Shown: one piece after another, positions 1-13,269 of the stretch
How the letters are laid out: each line of letters begins with the position of its first letter
Position numbering within the stretch: the stretch's first letter is position 1
Assembly (NCBI GenBank): GCA_001683735.1
Contig: LUGG01000004.1
Location: 1,240,001 to 1,304,000 of the forward strand
Source: Grifola frondosa
Taxonomy: Eukaryota; Basidiomycota; Agaricomycetes; Polyporales; Grifolaceae
Reading direction: 5' to 3'
Length of the DNA: 64,000 nucleotides
The notes under the pieces: model-generated
Database searches by the model: none
What the model was told of the DNA's origin: nothing
What the model saw: only the letters and a program-made list of their open reading frames with translations
Position numbers and translations under genes: made by a program

Positions 1-190
1 GAAACACTTGATGCAGCATGCGCTAGGTCATATTTTCCTGTAGATCGCTCTCTATTCTTCGGTATGGACACGGTCAATCTTCTCAGTCGAATGTTAATTG
101 CGTGCTAACAGATACCATGTAAATTCATCATATAGTTATAGCGTTAGTATTTGGGAAGCACAGTACGAAGTACAACAAATGGAACAATGA

Positions 191-1966
191 CTATGTGCTT
201 GTGACTTGCATCCCCAACTTGTTCGCTAGGACCTCCATGTAGACCTCTGTTGAATGTTATCTTAAATTGTCGCATCAAAACGCTGTAGGGAACATACCAG
301 TCTCATGTCGCAGTTTCCAATATTCAGTCAATAGTTCGCTAAGCTCGGCTTGGCTTCTCTTCATATGTTCAGCCATCTGGCGAGTTTTGCAAACAAGGCT
401 GAATAATGAAAGTTAAAAGACGAGTATAAAAGTGAACGAACCTTCCGCTCGATCTCATCCGCTTCAGCGCGCAACTCCTCCACTTGCTTGTCGTTATCTC
501 GGCGCTCCACAGCCATTTCCTCGTATTCGCGTTGAAGACGTTCGATTGTCTGCTGGCTCGCTAGCCGTTTGTCTTCCGCGTGTCTCTGCGCACGCTCTGA
601 CTTCTCCTGAGCGTTGGAAAACTGCTTGTGTACGCGCTAAAGGAAATGAAGAGTCAATAAAAAAGAGAGTCCGAGAGAGAATATTGTAGGCATTTACCTC
701 GCGCTTCATCATCAGTTCCGTGCGCTCGCCCTTTCTACTATCCAACGCGTCTTTCGAATCTGCGAGACCCTTCTGGGAATTATCAAGAGCGAGCATTTCC
801 TTCTGAATGACTAGGAGCTGTTCGACACACAAACGAACATCCTGACAGCATCTCGGCTCAATCAATGGTCAAAAGAGAATCAAGATCAAGATCACCTTTT
901 CTATGTTCTGAAGCGCTTGTATCTTCGCCTGCAAATCTCGTGTCTTCGCTTCATTCATAGTGATAATCTTCTTTTCTTCCGCAGCAGTAGTTCCCATCGT
1001 AACAATACTGCGCTTGATTCGTTCCGGCGATTGAACAACTCGTGAACGTGTGCGGTTGATAGACTCTGTGATATTCGCAGTCTCTTGATTGATCTTCTCC
1101 TAATATGTATGCGACGTGAACTGTGGAATCGATCGAATAAGCAAGATTTAAGAACCTTCTTCGCGACGAAGACAGATTTCTCCCGTTTGAGCTCCTCGAC
1201 ATCTTTGAGGAGTGTCATATGGTTGTCCTTATATAAAATGACTTTCTCCATGAAGGCCGTATTTGCTTGACGAAGAGATTCACACTTTGGTTCATCCTCA
1301 GCCCGCTTGGCCCTGATATAATCAGTGGCAAACCCATGAAATATTTGACAAGACACTCACTTGATGTCCACAACCTTCTGCTCCAGTTCAGCAATTTCAC
1401 GAACGACTTCGCGGCGTTCTTGGATCACGGCAGTCGATTGGTCGCGAAGACGTGTAATAAATGATTCGCACTGCTCTGAGAACTTGACAAAGTTGATGAA
1501 AGCGGAGAATATGGCACGGGTGCGCTCAGCATCGGGGAAGTACAAGTCCTTTGCACTGAAGTCGTGGATCTTGGCGGCATTCGCGAAGCGCTGTCTGATT
1601 TTACCCCGTAGGCTTATTCAAAACCATGTAATTTGAGACAATACTTACAGATGATATAAAAGGAAATTGTACGAGAGTGCTTGCGCATACATATCCTATC
1701 CACATGTCAGTGTATGAACAACCACGAATATTCTCAATCCAGGCTTACCGAGTATCGAGTGTAGCCAAGGCAGCTTCCACAGGCGGCTGTATTATATCCA
1801 AGTTGATGCCGGTAACTTGTTCTAGACAGGCACTGTAGATACTGAGAACAAATTCAGCGGTCGGCCTCGCCACCTGTTCATTGCTGACTGAGAATCCCCA
1901 GCCCGAGAATGCGTCCACCACTTCGACAACTGACATAGAAGGGAACCAAAACTGAGAGCCTGCCAT
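191..1966 (-). CDS. NUF2: Kinetochore protein NUF2 (NDC80 complex subunit)
   Basis: Subunit of the NDC80 complex that couples kinetochores to spindle microtubules. The start at 1966 gives the family N-terminus (FWFPSMSV, then DAFSGWGFSVSNEQVARPT and a CLEQVTGI block), which is the calponin-homology-like head. It is followed by a long charged coiled coil (AELEQKVVDIK, AKRAEDEPKCESLRQAN, EKINQETANITESI). The last exons encode a SQAELSELLTEYWKLRHET motif ending in ...KLGMQVTST with the stop at 191-193. That last exon is reached through a short intron directly after HET. About seven short GT-AG introns join without any frame correction, giving roughly 450 residues, normal for the family. It shares a 207-bp divergent promoter with the RecQ gene. 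Family assignment is firm; exact intron edges are by eye. Confidence 0.93.
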
Positions 1967-2173
1967 GCTTTGCCAGGACGTATGTGAATTCGCGCAGGGT
2001 AAGGATGACCAGGAAGCAACAACAGAAAGACTGAAGCGCTCAGGCGCGTCGGTCACGTGGACGCGACGCACAAACTCAGCTCGACATTGGACTTGCCACC
2101 TTCCGTCGCCCATTCATGCTCGCCAGCAAGTACTGTGCAAAGTCTTATCGTCCGTTATCCTCTCGATTCCTTT
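1967..2173. promoter_or_regulatory. Divergent NUF2 / RecQ promoter with TCACGTG site
   Basis: Two hundred and seven bases separate the start codons of NUF2 (-) and the RecQ helicase (+), so both must be driven from here. A GGTCACGTGG E-box core lies at 2051-2060, next to two CGCG steps. A shared promoter for two genome-maintenance genes could give cell-cycle co-regulation, but only the spacing and the motif are seen. Confidence 0.55.
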
Positions 2174-5100
2174 ATGTCTGTTCCGAGAAATAATCTAGAT
2201 GATCTTCGTCGGAGACGGACCAACAATCCGATTTTGACTCCTGCGACTCCTCCAGTCGCGCAGAAGGTACGTGTACTTTGCTTCCTGTTGTTATCTTTGA
2301 TATATCGTAACCGAGTGCTCGCTTTAAGGTATCCAAATTTAAGCCAGCCAAGTCGACGATTTCCTTAGAAAATGTCACCGGTAGTGTGGACGCGTATAAT
2401 TCTCCCGGTGTAGTCATTAATCTTTCAAACCAGTTCGCAAGCCTGTTTCGGCTCTACCTTCCTTCTCTACGCCTGGATTTGGCAGAGGAAAACCTACTCC
2501 TCTTCGCACGTCCGCAACGGTCGACAATACGACCTCCTACGTAGACGTGTCTTCTGCTGAATCTACTCCCCTTAATGTATCGACCTCCAGTATCCCCGTC
2601 AAGCGTACGTCCTCCGACAATTCTTTCGAGCTGGATTCTCCTGCCTCTTCAAAGCGTGCTCGAGTCGATCAGATACACGGAAAAGAGAACGTCTTCGTCC
2701 CAGATCTCAGGGACAAAGGAAAGGGAAGAGCGCGCTGTTTTACACGGCCGTTTGAACGTGGCCTGCCCAATGCAACAAAACTCCCCACCTCTGGAGAGCA
2801 GACTCGGGCGACTTCTAGTATATCCCTTTCAGATAATTCCCCGCCGCGAGCTTTCCCCCTGGACTGGTCGGACCTTTTCACGGTTCGTACAGTTACTCGC
2901 TTGACGATACGTGTAGCTTGACATATTTATAGAAATCTGACTCCCAACTTCGTATCTTGCTCGATGCGACTTTGGAATGCCGATCACAACTGAGCGAGCT
3001 GACAAGCAACTGTGGTCTGGATGAGGACCAGGCCACTGACACCGTCCTATACCGGAGTCTTGAGTAAGTAGTTGCTCATCGAGTCGGCTCATGGCGGTCA
3101 TGAATATTGTCTGTATTTTATCAGCAAAGTCATACAGGACCGACTCTCTGCCATCAAAGCCGTCCGGAAGGCTCGTGAACGAGGAGAGCAGCCCACCCTC
3201 CCTCCTCCAACATGGATCAATGGTATTGCCGCATCTTCTCCTGCACCAAGTACTCCAGCTGCTTTCTCTCGTTTTACCACGCCAAAGTCCGATGACTCGG
3301 CAGCGTCCACGGTATTCTCCTCCAAAGTACAGGAAACTTCGGTTACCAGTACATACAATACTACAACCACATTTGTCAGCTCTGCGGAATCTCGTGCGGC
3401 ACCCGACTTTGGTAACGACGATTTGTGGAACGACCTCCACGATGTGCCTGATATGTCCACATGCATGGATCCATCATCCTCGACGACCCATCCCATCCCA
3501 TCGACACCCCACTTGTCTCCTCCCCTTCGTAACGCAAGCACTTCGATGTCTATTGTGCATCCCACTAACCACGCGCACAGTCTCACAACGACGAAGTATT
3601 ATCCTGAGATAATACGAACTCTCAATAAGGTCTTCGAACTAAATTCCTTTCGCGAAAACCAGCTGGAGGCGATCACTGCCGCGATGGAAGGCCGAGACCT
3701 GTTCGTATTGATGCCGACCGGTGGAGGCAAGAGCCTATGCTTCCAGCTCCCGGCTTTATGCAAGACAGGCGTGACGAAAGGGGTCACGGTAGTAATCAGC
3801 CCGCTTATCTCGCTGATGAAGGACCAGGTGCATGCTCTGGAAAACAAAGGTGTCGATGTCGTCGCATTTTTTTGCCACTCAACGTCAGGGGACGCCGCCA
3901 AAGTTCAACGGCGCTTGGCAGATGCACGGCATAAACCCAGCCTGTTGTATCTGACCCCGAGAAGATCGACAGTAGCAATTCATTGAAACATACTCTGCGC
4001 GAGCTCCACCGCGACAAGCAGCTCGCTCGATTTGTCATTGACGAGGCTCATTGTATCTCGACATGGGGCCGGGACTTTCGTGATTCTGTAAGGCATTGCC
4101 TGATAAAGCGTACAAGAATGTCATGCTAATTCATTTTTGGCAGTACAAGAACCTGGACTGCTTGCGAAGGGAGTTTCCAGGGGTCCCGATTATTGCCCTC
4201 ACTGCCACCGCCAACGAGCAAGTTGAGATGGACATCATCGATCGTCTTGGTATTCAGGGCTGCACACGTCTGAGACAATCTTTCAATCGTCCAAATCTCA
4301 ATTATGAAGTACGGCCGAAGAATAAGAGTGTCGTCGCAGATATTGCGGAATTTATACAGCAAAAATATCACAAAGAGACGGGCGTGATATACTGTTCCAC
4401 CAAAGCACAATGCGAGGACCTTGCGAAGAAATTGCGGGACACGCACAAATTGTCCGCGCAGCATTATCATGGGGGCATGCCGCAAGCTGAAAAGGCTTCA
4501 GCTCAAGAAGAATGGCAGAAGGGGTATTGTAAGATTATTGTCGCAACTGTAAATGCTTACACTTAACCTGCTTTCGAATCAATCTAATTCTGATGCAATA
4601 GGTTGCCTTCGGGATGGGGATCGATAAAGCCAATGGTACGTGTCACTTTTGTTAACCCAAGTAAATGCTTATGACCATGACAGTGCGATTTGTCATACAC
4701 CATTCAGTTCCCTCGTCTTTGGCGAAGTAAGCTGATCGTGTTGAAACAAGGTGTCTGCTCTGACAATGTCGTTAGTTATTATCAGGAGACTGGTCGAGCA
4801 GGAAGGGACGGGAATCCGGCCGACTGTATCCTCTGTATGTCACTTGTCACTTTCTAATGTGAGATCCAACTGACCCGAACGTTAGACTACACCGGGGCCG
4901 ATTGTTTCAGGAAGCTCCATCTCATTCGAAATCCACCGAAGGATACCGACCGAGAAAAGACCCCAGAGCAGATCCACCGCGAAGAAGACGCCTTCCGTCG
5001 AGTTATGGAGTATTGTCAGAACGAAGTCGATTGTCGACGTGTCCAGGTCCTCGGTTACTTCGGAGAGACTTTTCATCCTCAAAATTGCCACCAGCTTTGC

Positions 5101-6317
5101 AATAATTGCCGTGATCCTACCGCCGAGATCAAGGAGGATCTGACGGAAGTGGCAGTCAATGCTATCAAGCTGATGCAGGCGCTTGCCAACAATGGCTCAC
5201 AACTCACAAAATCACAATTTGTTGATGTTATGCGCGGTAGTCAGAACAAGGACGTGAAGACGAAAGGCATGACATGACAGACAGCCGCTGTTTGGAGCAG
5301 GAAAGGATCTGGCCAAAGGGCGGGTGGACCGGCTTGTCGACAGACTTTTTAACTTGGAGATCTTCGACATGTACTCTGTGGCTGGGGAGAGTAGTTGGAA
5401 CAACTTTTATATAAAGGTATGTCTCATTAATAATTGCATGACCATCATTTAATGATGTCTCTATGATAGCTTTGGAGAAAGCGGAAGTGTTCATAAATGG
5501 ACGAGAACGACTAATCCTGAGCTTTAGAGCTGGAAGTGCAACGACAGCCAAGCGCCCGAAGAAGATAAAGGCCGATTCGCGGAGTACCTCCTATGCAGAA
5601 CCGGCTTCTGCAGTCCGGCGGACAAAGAAAGCACATGAACTGGAAGAAGATCCAATTGCCCTTTTTGCAGACGATGACGATGACGAGCCTGAGTTCGTAG
5701 ACGATATCATCAAGCCAGTTAGGTCAACGAAGGCATTAAGCAAGCCGCTGTACATCAAGAGTCCGATGGTGCTTGCTAGTGATAGCGAAAACGAAGATAT
5801 GCCGGATCCTGATGTCGAAAACTCGTGTCATAAGGCACTATTACGTCTACGTCAATCGGTATGATTAATTACTACCCGCTCTTCATCTTCTGACCTGGAT
5901 GATAGATCATAGGAGAGCATGGTCTGGATAGCCTGGCAGATATCTTGCATGATGAGGCTCTAGGCATGCTGAGCACTATGTTGCCAAATGGTATGGAGTA
6001 CCGTTACAGTACTCTGCTGTCGCTGACACGATGCAACAGACATAAATAGCTTCTCGGAAGTGCTGAAGGATGCAGGCGTTGATGTGGCAGAGATTCAGGC
6101 TTACACCAGGCGGTTCCTGAGCGTATGCATCAAGCACCATCTTCTTCGAGTTCAGCGGGATAGGTGAGCACCCAGTTGGACAATGTGGAGGCTTTCGACT
6201 GAGGTACTCAGCGCGACGGCGTTGAAACCACGGTCTGTCACGGAGCTCCACAAGAAGTTCGAATATCAATCAGCTTCCGCCTCTAAGCCTACGAGCGCGA
6301 GCAGATCACGACGCTAG
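2174..6317 (+). CDS. RecQ-family ATP-dependent DNA helicase (SGS1/BLM-like), two frame lesions
   Basis: A 3'-5' DNA helicase for recombination and replication-fork repair. The start at 2174 opens a disordered S/T/P-rich N-terminal region of about 400 residues. The core follows: FRENQLEAI (motif 0), [14 protein letters not shown] (Walker A, about 3710-3750), DEAHCIS (motif II), ALTATA (III), [19 protein letters not shown] and [10 protein letters not shown] (VI). Next come the RQC zinc cysteines ([19 protein letters not shown]) and an HRDC-like tail ending at 6315-6317. The aromatic loop reads WGRDFRDSY rather than WGHDFRPDY. Two lesions break the frame. A missing base near 3957 turns the conserved TPEKI into TPRRS. 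A net one-base shift near 5265-5280 (a repeated ATGAC) separates TKG from the [11 protein letters not shown] winged-helix start. At 5415 the reading frame is best kept if the donor is the GTCTCA just after the expected GTATGT. Either a draft-quality copy of a live gene or a young pseudogene; I favour the former. Confidence 0.88.
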
Positions 6318-6620
6318 GTTTCAATTCCTGACATCACTTGGACGATGTCATGTCGTTTCTAGTTGCTCGCTCTCCATGTATGCGTACTGAATTACACATC
6401 CTAGTAGATCCTCTAAGTGTATGTGAGTCACTTACTATATGCTACTATATCCCTCTGTTGATATCCTTATTGACCTGTTGTGGAAACATGTACCTAAAAA
6501 CAATCATTATTCACAATGAGCTTGATTGCGGCAGATGGTCAAACCCGCAGCGAATGGCCTGGGGTCATTCGTCTCCGATGTTGAGCAGAATCGCTTACCA
6601 ATGATCTATGCCACTCACGC
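6318..6620. other. Convergent intergenic spacer
   Basis: About 300 bases between the stops of the RecQ gene (+) and the ArAE-like gene (-). Only AT-rich 3'-UTR-like sequence is seen; no coding or RNA signal was found. Confidence 0.6.
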
Positions 6621-9600
6621 TTACACTTCCTCCCACTTAAACGTGCTGTACCAACCATGATCCCCTTCCTCTCGAGTATTCGTCCGTGAGAATTGAGACT
6701 CCTGTGTCAACCACGCAGACGTCCCAAATAGCCGACCACTTAGTTCCAACAGCTCTTCTAGAGTATCGACCATATCCTTCATCACCTCCTGTTCCGCAAA
6801 TGCATATATTAAGGAGAGACCCATCGCATGCGGGTCTTCTTCTCTCGCGCAGCGAATGCATTCTTGCACTTGAGTCTCGAGGTTGGTGAAGGCGTGCCGA
6901 GCTGATGGAAGAAATTGGGGTAGAGGCTCTCGTGCACGAAATGCGTGTTGGCATGCGAAAAGGGTGAGGCATACGCAAGACATCTGAGTGTAACGAGGTG
7001 CTACATCAGCGCCTGACGTATGAACGATGCATGAACAAAATCACAAACTCGCGCCTTTCTTTAAAAACGTTGGCAACGGTCTCCTTGCGGGGTATATTTT
7101 CCCTAATCTTTCGTAGACCTGTCATGAGGTCCAGAGTCTTCTGCAAAATAGTCACAACCCTGCGATAGTGACGTAAAGGTTTCTGAGGGTTTCTCCATTC
7201 CATCAGACTGTTCAGAGTGGTTAACAAACCTGGACTCACCGGCAAAAGGCTGAGTTCGTCGTTCATTGTCTGTATAAGAGCAGACAAGCGGTATAGCGAG
7301 TTCCGAATTTGCAGCTCCAACTTGAGATTTTTGCGCCTATCTTCGTAATTATTGGTATGTTGTGCTCGGAACATGCACTTCATCATTGTCAGCAACGATA
7401 GAAGTACGACCTATAGTTGACTTACTGGCTGAGAGTGAGATATAAATTGCTGAGCAGTCCCAATGTGCGGCTTGTGTCGGAGAGGAACAGAACCTGTATA
7501 TAAATTGAAAAACAGACAAATGCTCATGTGGATGAGTAGACATACCCGACAGTGTCGGGGGAATAAAAGGCTGTTCATGAGTAGTGCCCCGACAATACCA
7601 GCGGCAATCATCAGGGAACGCAGAATGGCCAGTTCTGTGGCACGTCTAAGCAACAATCACGGTGTTGATATGCAACTCACGAAGCGCAGAATCAGTTGTA
7701 CTAGGACTGATGTACTTGGCGAATACGATAGGAGGAAGAGTAACAGATCTGCATCCTGGTCGTTAGAACTATTCGGAAGACCAACTGGAATTCGACGACT
7801 TACGCAGGTACTGCAAAAGGGGTAATAGATGTCTTTGTAATGATCCATGTCATGGGAATGTCAAACAGCTGTTAAAGACCGTCAAATCCGAGTAAACATA
7901 TAGCAGTCCACGCATGAAGACTCACGGTAACCATAACCACAAGGCCGTAAGGGTTGGTTCTGCAAATGATTGCTGTCTGTGCAGAATTAATAATATTTTC
8001 TGAAACGCCAAAAACAACCTGACTTACTATGTACGCTAAATGGCCGCCACCAATGTACCGAACTGCATGCTCATGAGTGTCCAATCTTTCGCAACCTTGA
8101 GGTGCTTACCAAACGAAGGTAGCCAGTCCTCCAAGTTGCGCCGGTGTTGGTTTCTAACACCCACAAATAGCTGCACTTATGTGAGCGCGCTGACACTGCA
8201 TGGGTTTGGTCGGCATACCTTATAGTCATCCACTGGCCGTGGACCCTCGTATACCATTTGCGACCTCGATAAAATTCTAGTTTAATAGACGTTTAAAAAC
8301 ACGTGAAGCGCAACATACCTGCAGAGTCCTCCGGCATAAACGCTGGGAAAGTCAGGATCGCCACTCCGATGGCATTCTTAATGGCATGACGCCAATGGCT
8401 CGAATGCTGGAAAGCTCTGTAAATCTCGGCCATCCACATCCGTGCACGGAGGACATGCTTGCTCGACCACAGTACATACACGCACGACGTGATCGCGTCC
8501 CACGAGCACGCTGCCCGCATGACTTTAGGCTTGCTTGCCTCGTTGAGCATGGGAGAGAACAGTATGAGTCCGTTGGAGCGCGATGAGCGGCGGGCGTCCA
8601 GACTAAAGGTATATGCGCGTTCTGCAAGTGCCTGGCGAGTCTCAGTGATTGTTAAATCACAGTCTGCATTGATAACGGCGGCATCCATGTCGCCGCTGCC
8701 ACTTGCACGCTGAACCAGATTCCCATTATCGTCGGAGATTACAGCTGCTGGGGGGACGCCAAGCCAGGCAAGAGACAGCCGTGGGTACCAAAGACGTGGG
8801 CTCGATTCCTCAAAGAGTGTGGCGACACGATAGGCAACCTCCAAAGCTACCCTCATCTCTTGAGCCATCTACGCCAGATCAATTACATTTGGTCAAGTGG
8901 CGATGAATCTTGAATCGCGCACCTGCAGCAACGCAATCATAGCAAGACTACAGTCAAATATTTTTCCTTTGGTAGATGCGCTTGCTTTCCCGCTGCACGT
9001 TGTTCCATGTCGACCTCGTCAAAATATGTCGAAGACGTTCTCGCGCTTCATCCCGAGCAACCAGTAAGCGCTCCTCAGCAGCACGTATTGCTTCCTTCTG
9101 CGAGCCCGATAGCGCTCCAGTGATCTGAGGGGTGTAGCTGCCTTGGTGGAAAGCCATTTGGATTATGTTCTCGACCGCTTCCATGGCAGAGAGAATAGCA
9201 TGCCCTAATTCGAGCGCTGGAACTTCGATAGCGTGTACAAATTCGGTGTTGAGCGGGCGTTCTATGCGAATGGTGCCTTCAGACGAATGAACAGGGGAAT
9301 GATGATGGGGAACAGCTTTGACGGGACCCATGCCCCAAGCGAGTTCTCTCCTCAGATGTTCAACAACTCCTATAAAAGGACGAATAGATTTGACTGGCAG
9401 TCGTTTGAGTTAATGAGGTTCTGATTCAAAGTGAAAAAGTGCCTCACGGCCGAGTCGCCCAATACGTAGCTCGAAAGCCGCTTGAGAGTAAAATTCATTC
9501 AATTTGATCGATCGTTGTAACAATTGGATATGCAATTGACGATATGCTGCGGGATCTATGTGAGCTTCACCAGCAGTAAGACGATGGAGGCTAGCAGAAA

Positions 9601-10344
9601 GGCATTGGTGAAGGGCAGAGAATGTAGCTGCTGTCTCGGTTTCGAAATTCGTAGAGGACCAGCGGAACAAGACCATCACAATTACGAGAGAAGCCAGACA
9701 AATGATGGCGGCAGATAGCGTCACCCATAAGAAGTTACCGGAGTCTGGCAATACTCGCTGCCAAGGACATCAGAATCAAATGAATGTATTAGCTGGCATT
9801 CTCACCGAAGAAATTCCAATGTCGTTCGTCAAAAGCCATACTGAAATAAAACACGACATGCGAGTAGAAAGCTGTAAACGAACTAGACGACTTTTTACAA
9901 GACCGGCTATGTTTAGTAGTATCAATTAGCAATCAGTGGACGAAGTTACAACTTTTATGCCATACCGAAGAAGCAAATCATCACCAGAAAGACTGCACAT
10001 GTTGCCCTAGAACGTGCTGAATCTGGTGCCGTTAAGGAAGCAATACATTTGGCAAGAGTAGAGAAACCTATGCCAAGAAATGCCCCCATTATGTTCAGAA
10101 CAGTCAATTCTAGTTGCTGTGCCAGATTTTCTTGAACCGAAAAGACAAGTTCCTTCAGCGCAAGAACTAGGAACGCATATTGGCCACCGAGACGAGAAAA
10201 CGGACGAATGACGATAATAATACAGCATAGAAATGTAGAGAGCAGCCTAGCGAGAGGGCGCCTAGATATAAGTTGCCTTGCAACATCTCGGATACCTCTG
10301 CCCGTTCGACATAGCGACAACTTGAGCTCTCCTGAGGTGATCAT
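6621..10344 (-). CDS. ArAE/BRE4-like multi-pass membrane protein (PF10337 + DUF2421 type)
   Basis: Resembles the fungal 'putative ER transporter 6TM N-terminal' proteins, which share architecture with aromatic-acid exporters and the brefeldin-A-sensitivity protein Bre4. The start at 10344 leads into RPLARLLSTFLCCIIIVIRPFSRLGGQYAFLVLALKELVFS and NLAQQLELTVLNIMGAFLGIG, the signature of the N-terminal domain. Further hydrophobic segments follow (NFLWVTLSAAIICLASLVIVMVLF). A cytoplasmic block contains HAIEVPALELGHAILSAMEAVENIIQMAFHQ, then a second membrane cluster (VAILTFPAF, LLMNSLLF). The C-terminal helical DUF2421-type part (RNSLYRLSALIQTMNDELSLL, ending TFKWEEV) has its stop at 6621. About ten short introns join; I did not find a clear lesion. 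The substrate is unknown. It faces the F-box gene across a 312-bp promoter. Confidence 0.72.
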
Positions 10345-10656
10345 CAAGCGCGAAAATCCTCAAGCGTAGTGACACTGCAAGAACAAGAACATGGATACAA
10401 CGGGAATGTGAGAAAGTGAGAGACTTCAAGCCAACAAAGTTTCTTTAGATTCTGGCGATTCACTTCCCTGAAAAGGAAATAACATGACGCTCTTTGTTGA
10501 CTAAGGCCTTCCGTTTCAAACAACATTATCACGTGGTTGTCGGGCGCTACAGCAATCTGTGGCGGTGGCACCTAAGTGGCACGTACTATTTATTGTTGAG
10601 CCGCCCACCTCCTCACCATCACCACTCTCTTACCTTTATCATCTTTACCTTCCAAC
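10345..10656. promoter_or_regulatory. Divergent promoter with TCACGTG site
   Basis: Three hundred and twelve bases lie between the start codons of the ArAE-like gene (-) and the F-box gene (+). An ATCACGTGG element lies at 10528-10536. A CA/CT-rich stretch at 10605-10655 precedes the F-box ATG. Motif observed; function inferred. Confidence 0.45.
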
Positions 10657-13184
10657 ATGGCCCGCAGGACAGTCGCAGCTACTCGTCGCCGCCGTCAACA
10701 ACCTGCCAATCCTGAGCCTTCAGATATTGAGGAGGTCGAGGTAGTAGTACCCAAACGACGGCGCGTTCAACGTCGCGCGGTTCGAGGTAGAAAAGGTGGC
10801 CTCAAGGGTATAATAAATATGCCTCTAGATATATTATTTGAAGTGAGTTTTGATATTCATAAGGATCCATCCATGCATAACCACAACGAATATCTGCTGT
10901 GCCGTACAGATATTTGGCTATCTGGATCTAGCCGATCTACTGCATTTGGCTAGGACCAGCAAGGATACCAGAGTCATCCTTATGAATCGCTCCTCCGCTT
11001 ACATTTGGAAAGCTGCCCGGCAGAATATCGAGGGTCTCCCACAGTGCCCTCCATTTCTCAGCGAACCAGCTTATGCCAATCTCCTATTCTCGCCTCACTG
11101 TCATGTAAGTTACCTTAGTCTAAATTGGTGATTGATACTGATTTATGTTTGCTAAGAATTGCCTCAAAGGCAATATCCATAACATCAATTGGGACTTTTA
11201 TGCTAGGATCTGTAGAGCATGTTGGGATGAAATGTATATCTAAGATATGTTCACTTACGGTGTATTTCTCATACCCTCTCTTCAACAGCATCATTGAGGA
11301 CATCAGCGCTACGAGTGACATGTTTTCACGGAACATGGAATTCCTTCATGTGACCCTTCGGCAAGTTCTCAGCTCTGAAAGTATGTGGTCCGTAATTTCT
11401 TTCTCCACCTTGTCTTATATATTCTATTAGATGGCCGCGGCTCGCGTTTCCTCAAGCCTGAATTTGATGAATTTGTTCGAGAATGGAATGCCCGTCCCAA
11501 TGCTATTGCTAGGAAAGCAAAGATCATAGATGACTATAAATTACTGAAGCGACAACGTATTCAGGTGAGTATCAGAGGTGCTGCCAAAATTTTCCTCGTT
11601 GATATATTTTCTCAGTATGCACCTCCGCTCAAGGCTTGGCATGACAGTAAACGCGCCGACAGGACTAGAGAATTAGATGCTATCAGGCAACAGCGCCTGG
11701 AAATGTGAGTCCGTCATATCACCATGAAATAGTTATCTTGACGGGATTTCTATGACTGTACAGGATTGTAGAGCGCTTGCGAACGGAAGGATGGGGCCCA
11801 GAGATGGACATCATGAGTGGGAACAATTACAAAGTCTTATCTGACGTAACCATTGTCCGACAAGCCGTGAAGCTCACAGACAGAAGTATGCTTTCACTAG
11901 CCTATCATCAGAAGAACTGATATCCATGTCTTGACAGCATGGCCGAAGGTCCGCGACGAGCTGACGGCAACGCTAGAAGACCAGAGGAGTCAACGTCTGC
12001 AGAAGGAATACGAAGACGCGCTTTCGTCCCGCTTCTCTCAGCTTCGCCAAACGGTCGACGATTTTTACAACGAGGCTCCGCAGCCCGCTGATTTCGCATA
12101 TTTGCCGAAATTACTAGATTTTGCAATGATGCCGGAGATTCGGGAAGTGCTCGACGTTCCGGGCTCGACGGAAGTTACTAGCGACGACTTCCTTGCATTA
12201 CGCGACCTGTTGCCTACCCTCATCAATCGGTGGCGGGACGATGTTAAAGATAAGTTGAGGTCTGTGGTCACGAAATACGTCCACACCACGGAGGATCCGC
12301 TTGACCTTGCCGTCACCCACTTCGTGTGCAGGAGGTGCAGCGGCCTGAGGCCCGAAAGCCAAGCTTCCTATCCCGAAATCATCGATCATCGTTGCCTCCG
12401 TCAGCAACAGTATGAAGACCGCCCGAAGGAACGCGACGATTTCTACAAGAAAAAGGCGTGCGGTTTCTACCGTGTCCAGGGGCCAGGCATCGATGTATGG
12501 AACGGTTCTTCTGTCGCCCTCGTCCGACGCGCCCGCATCATTTTGGAATGTTGCGGCAAGGACCCTGCTCGTACAACTCGGAAAGAGATGGACGAGGAGG
12601 ATTTCTGGTTCAAGTGCGGGCGCTGCATGCGTGACAATGGTTCGAGAGTCCAGGTCATGACTTGGAGAGAAGCTGTACGTGCGTTCATCACCCATGACGA
12701 TCAGTATGCTTAAGTGAACGTAGCTTGTGCATGTCCGAATGAACAATAACCACAACAAGTGGCACTTGGCCGACGAGAAGGAAAAAGAGGTGGCAAAGTC
12801 GATGCAGGCCACCTGGGACGTCACATTCAAGGAGTCTCGCCAGATGTCTTGCAACTGGAATTGTGCTCGATGTGCGAAGCCTGATGGTCAACGACAAAAA
12901 TTCGATGCCCTTCAGAAACATCTTCGCCTGTGGTACGTCAAACAACGACCTGATTATTAAATTCACCTTGATTGACTCATGGTCGTTTCATTAGCCACGA
13001 AGTGGAAGATGGAAGCGTCGAGAGTGGTGACATGTTCATCCGTCCTCATTGGAGCATTCCCCGCCAAGAATCTGTTTGGCTGGTTTTGGATAAGTCCAAG
13101 CCGTTGGATCATAGTGACAAGCAGCTCAGGCAGGACGGACGATTACGCTACTACTCACCTGCTAAGTCATCCAGTGCGAAATAA
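10657..13184 (+). CDS. F-box domain protein (Agaricomycete type)
   Basis: A likely substrate receptor of an SCF ubiquitin ligase. Residues 1-45 are basic (ATRRRRQQ, PKRRRVQRR), a probable nuclear localisation signal. The F-box is split by the first intron: MPLDILFE joins IFGYLDLADLLHLARTSKDTR. It continues into the block WKAARQNIEGLPQCPPFLSEPAYANLLFSPHCH that usually follows this F-box in mushrooms. A short Cys-rich finger (CLKGNIHNINW, ICRACWDEM) is next, then a long helical region. Two more Cys/His patches close the protein (FVCRRCSGLR with IIDHRCL; CNWNCARC with HKHL-like spacing). The intron at about 12675-12723 uses GTACGT...CGTAG and removes the apparent stop after DDQYA. All exons join in frame to the stop at 13182-13184. 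The target is unknown. Confidence 0.85.
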
Positions 13185-13269
13185 AGCTTGGAGCCAACTT
13201 GAGTTGATAGAAAGCTATGCACTGTTTTTGCGAGCAAACTGGATACAAAATGAAGGCATAGCGTACGTA

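Noticed and set aside
3098..3586. 162-codon minus-strand frame in the RecQ N-terminal region
   Set aside because: It overlaps the Ser/Pro-rich RecQ linker, which is in frame with the helicase core; the antisense frame has no start context or domain.
3957..5280. Programmed ribosomal frameshifting as the cause of the RecQ breaks
   Set aside because: No slippery heptamer or downstream structure is evident, and the same lesion type recurs in many unrelated genes here.
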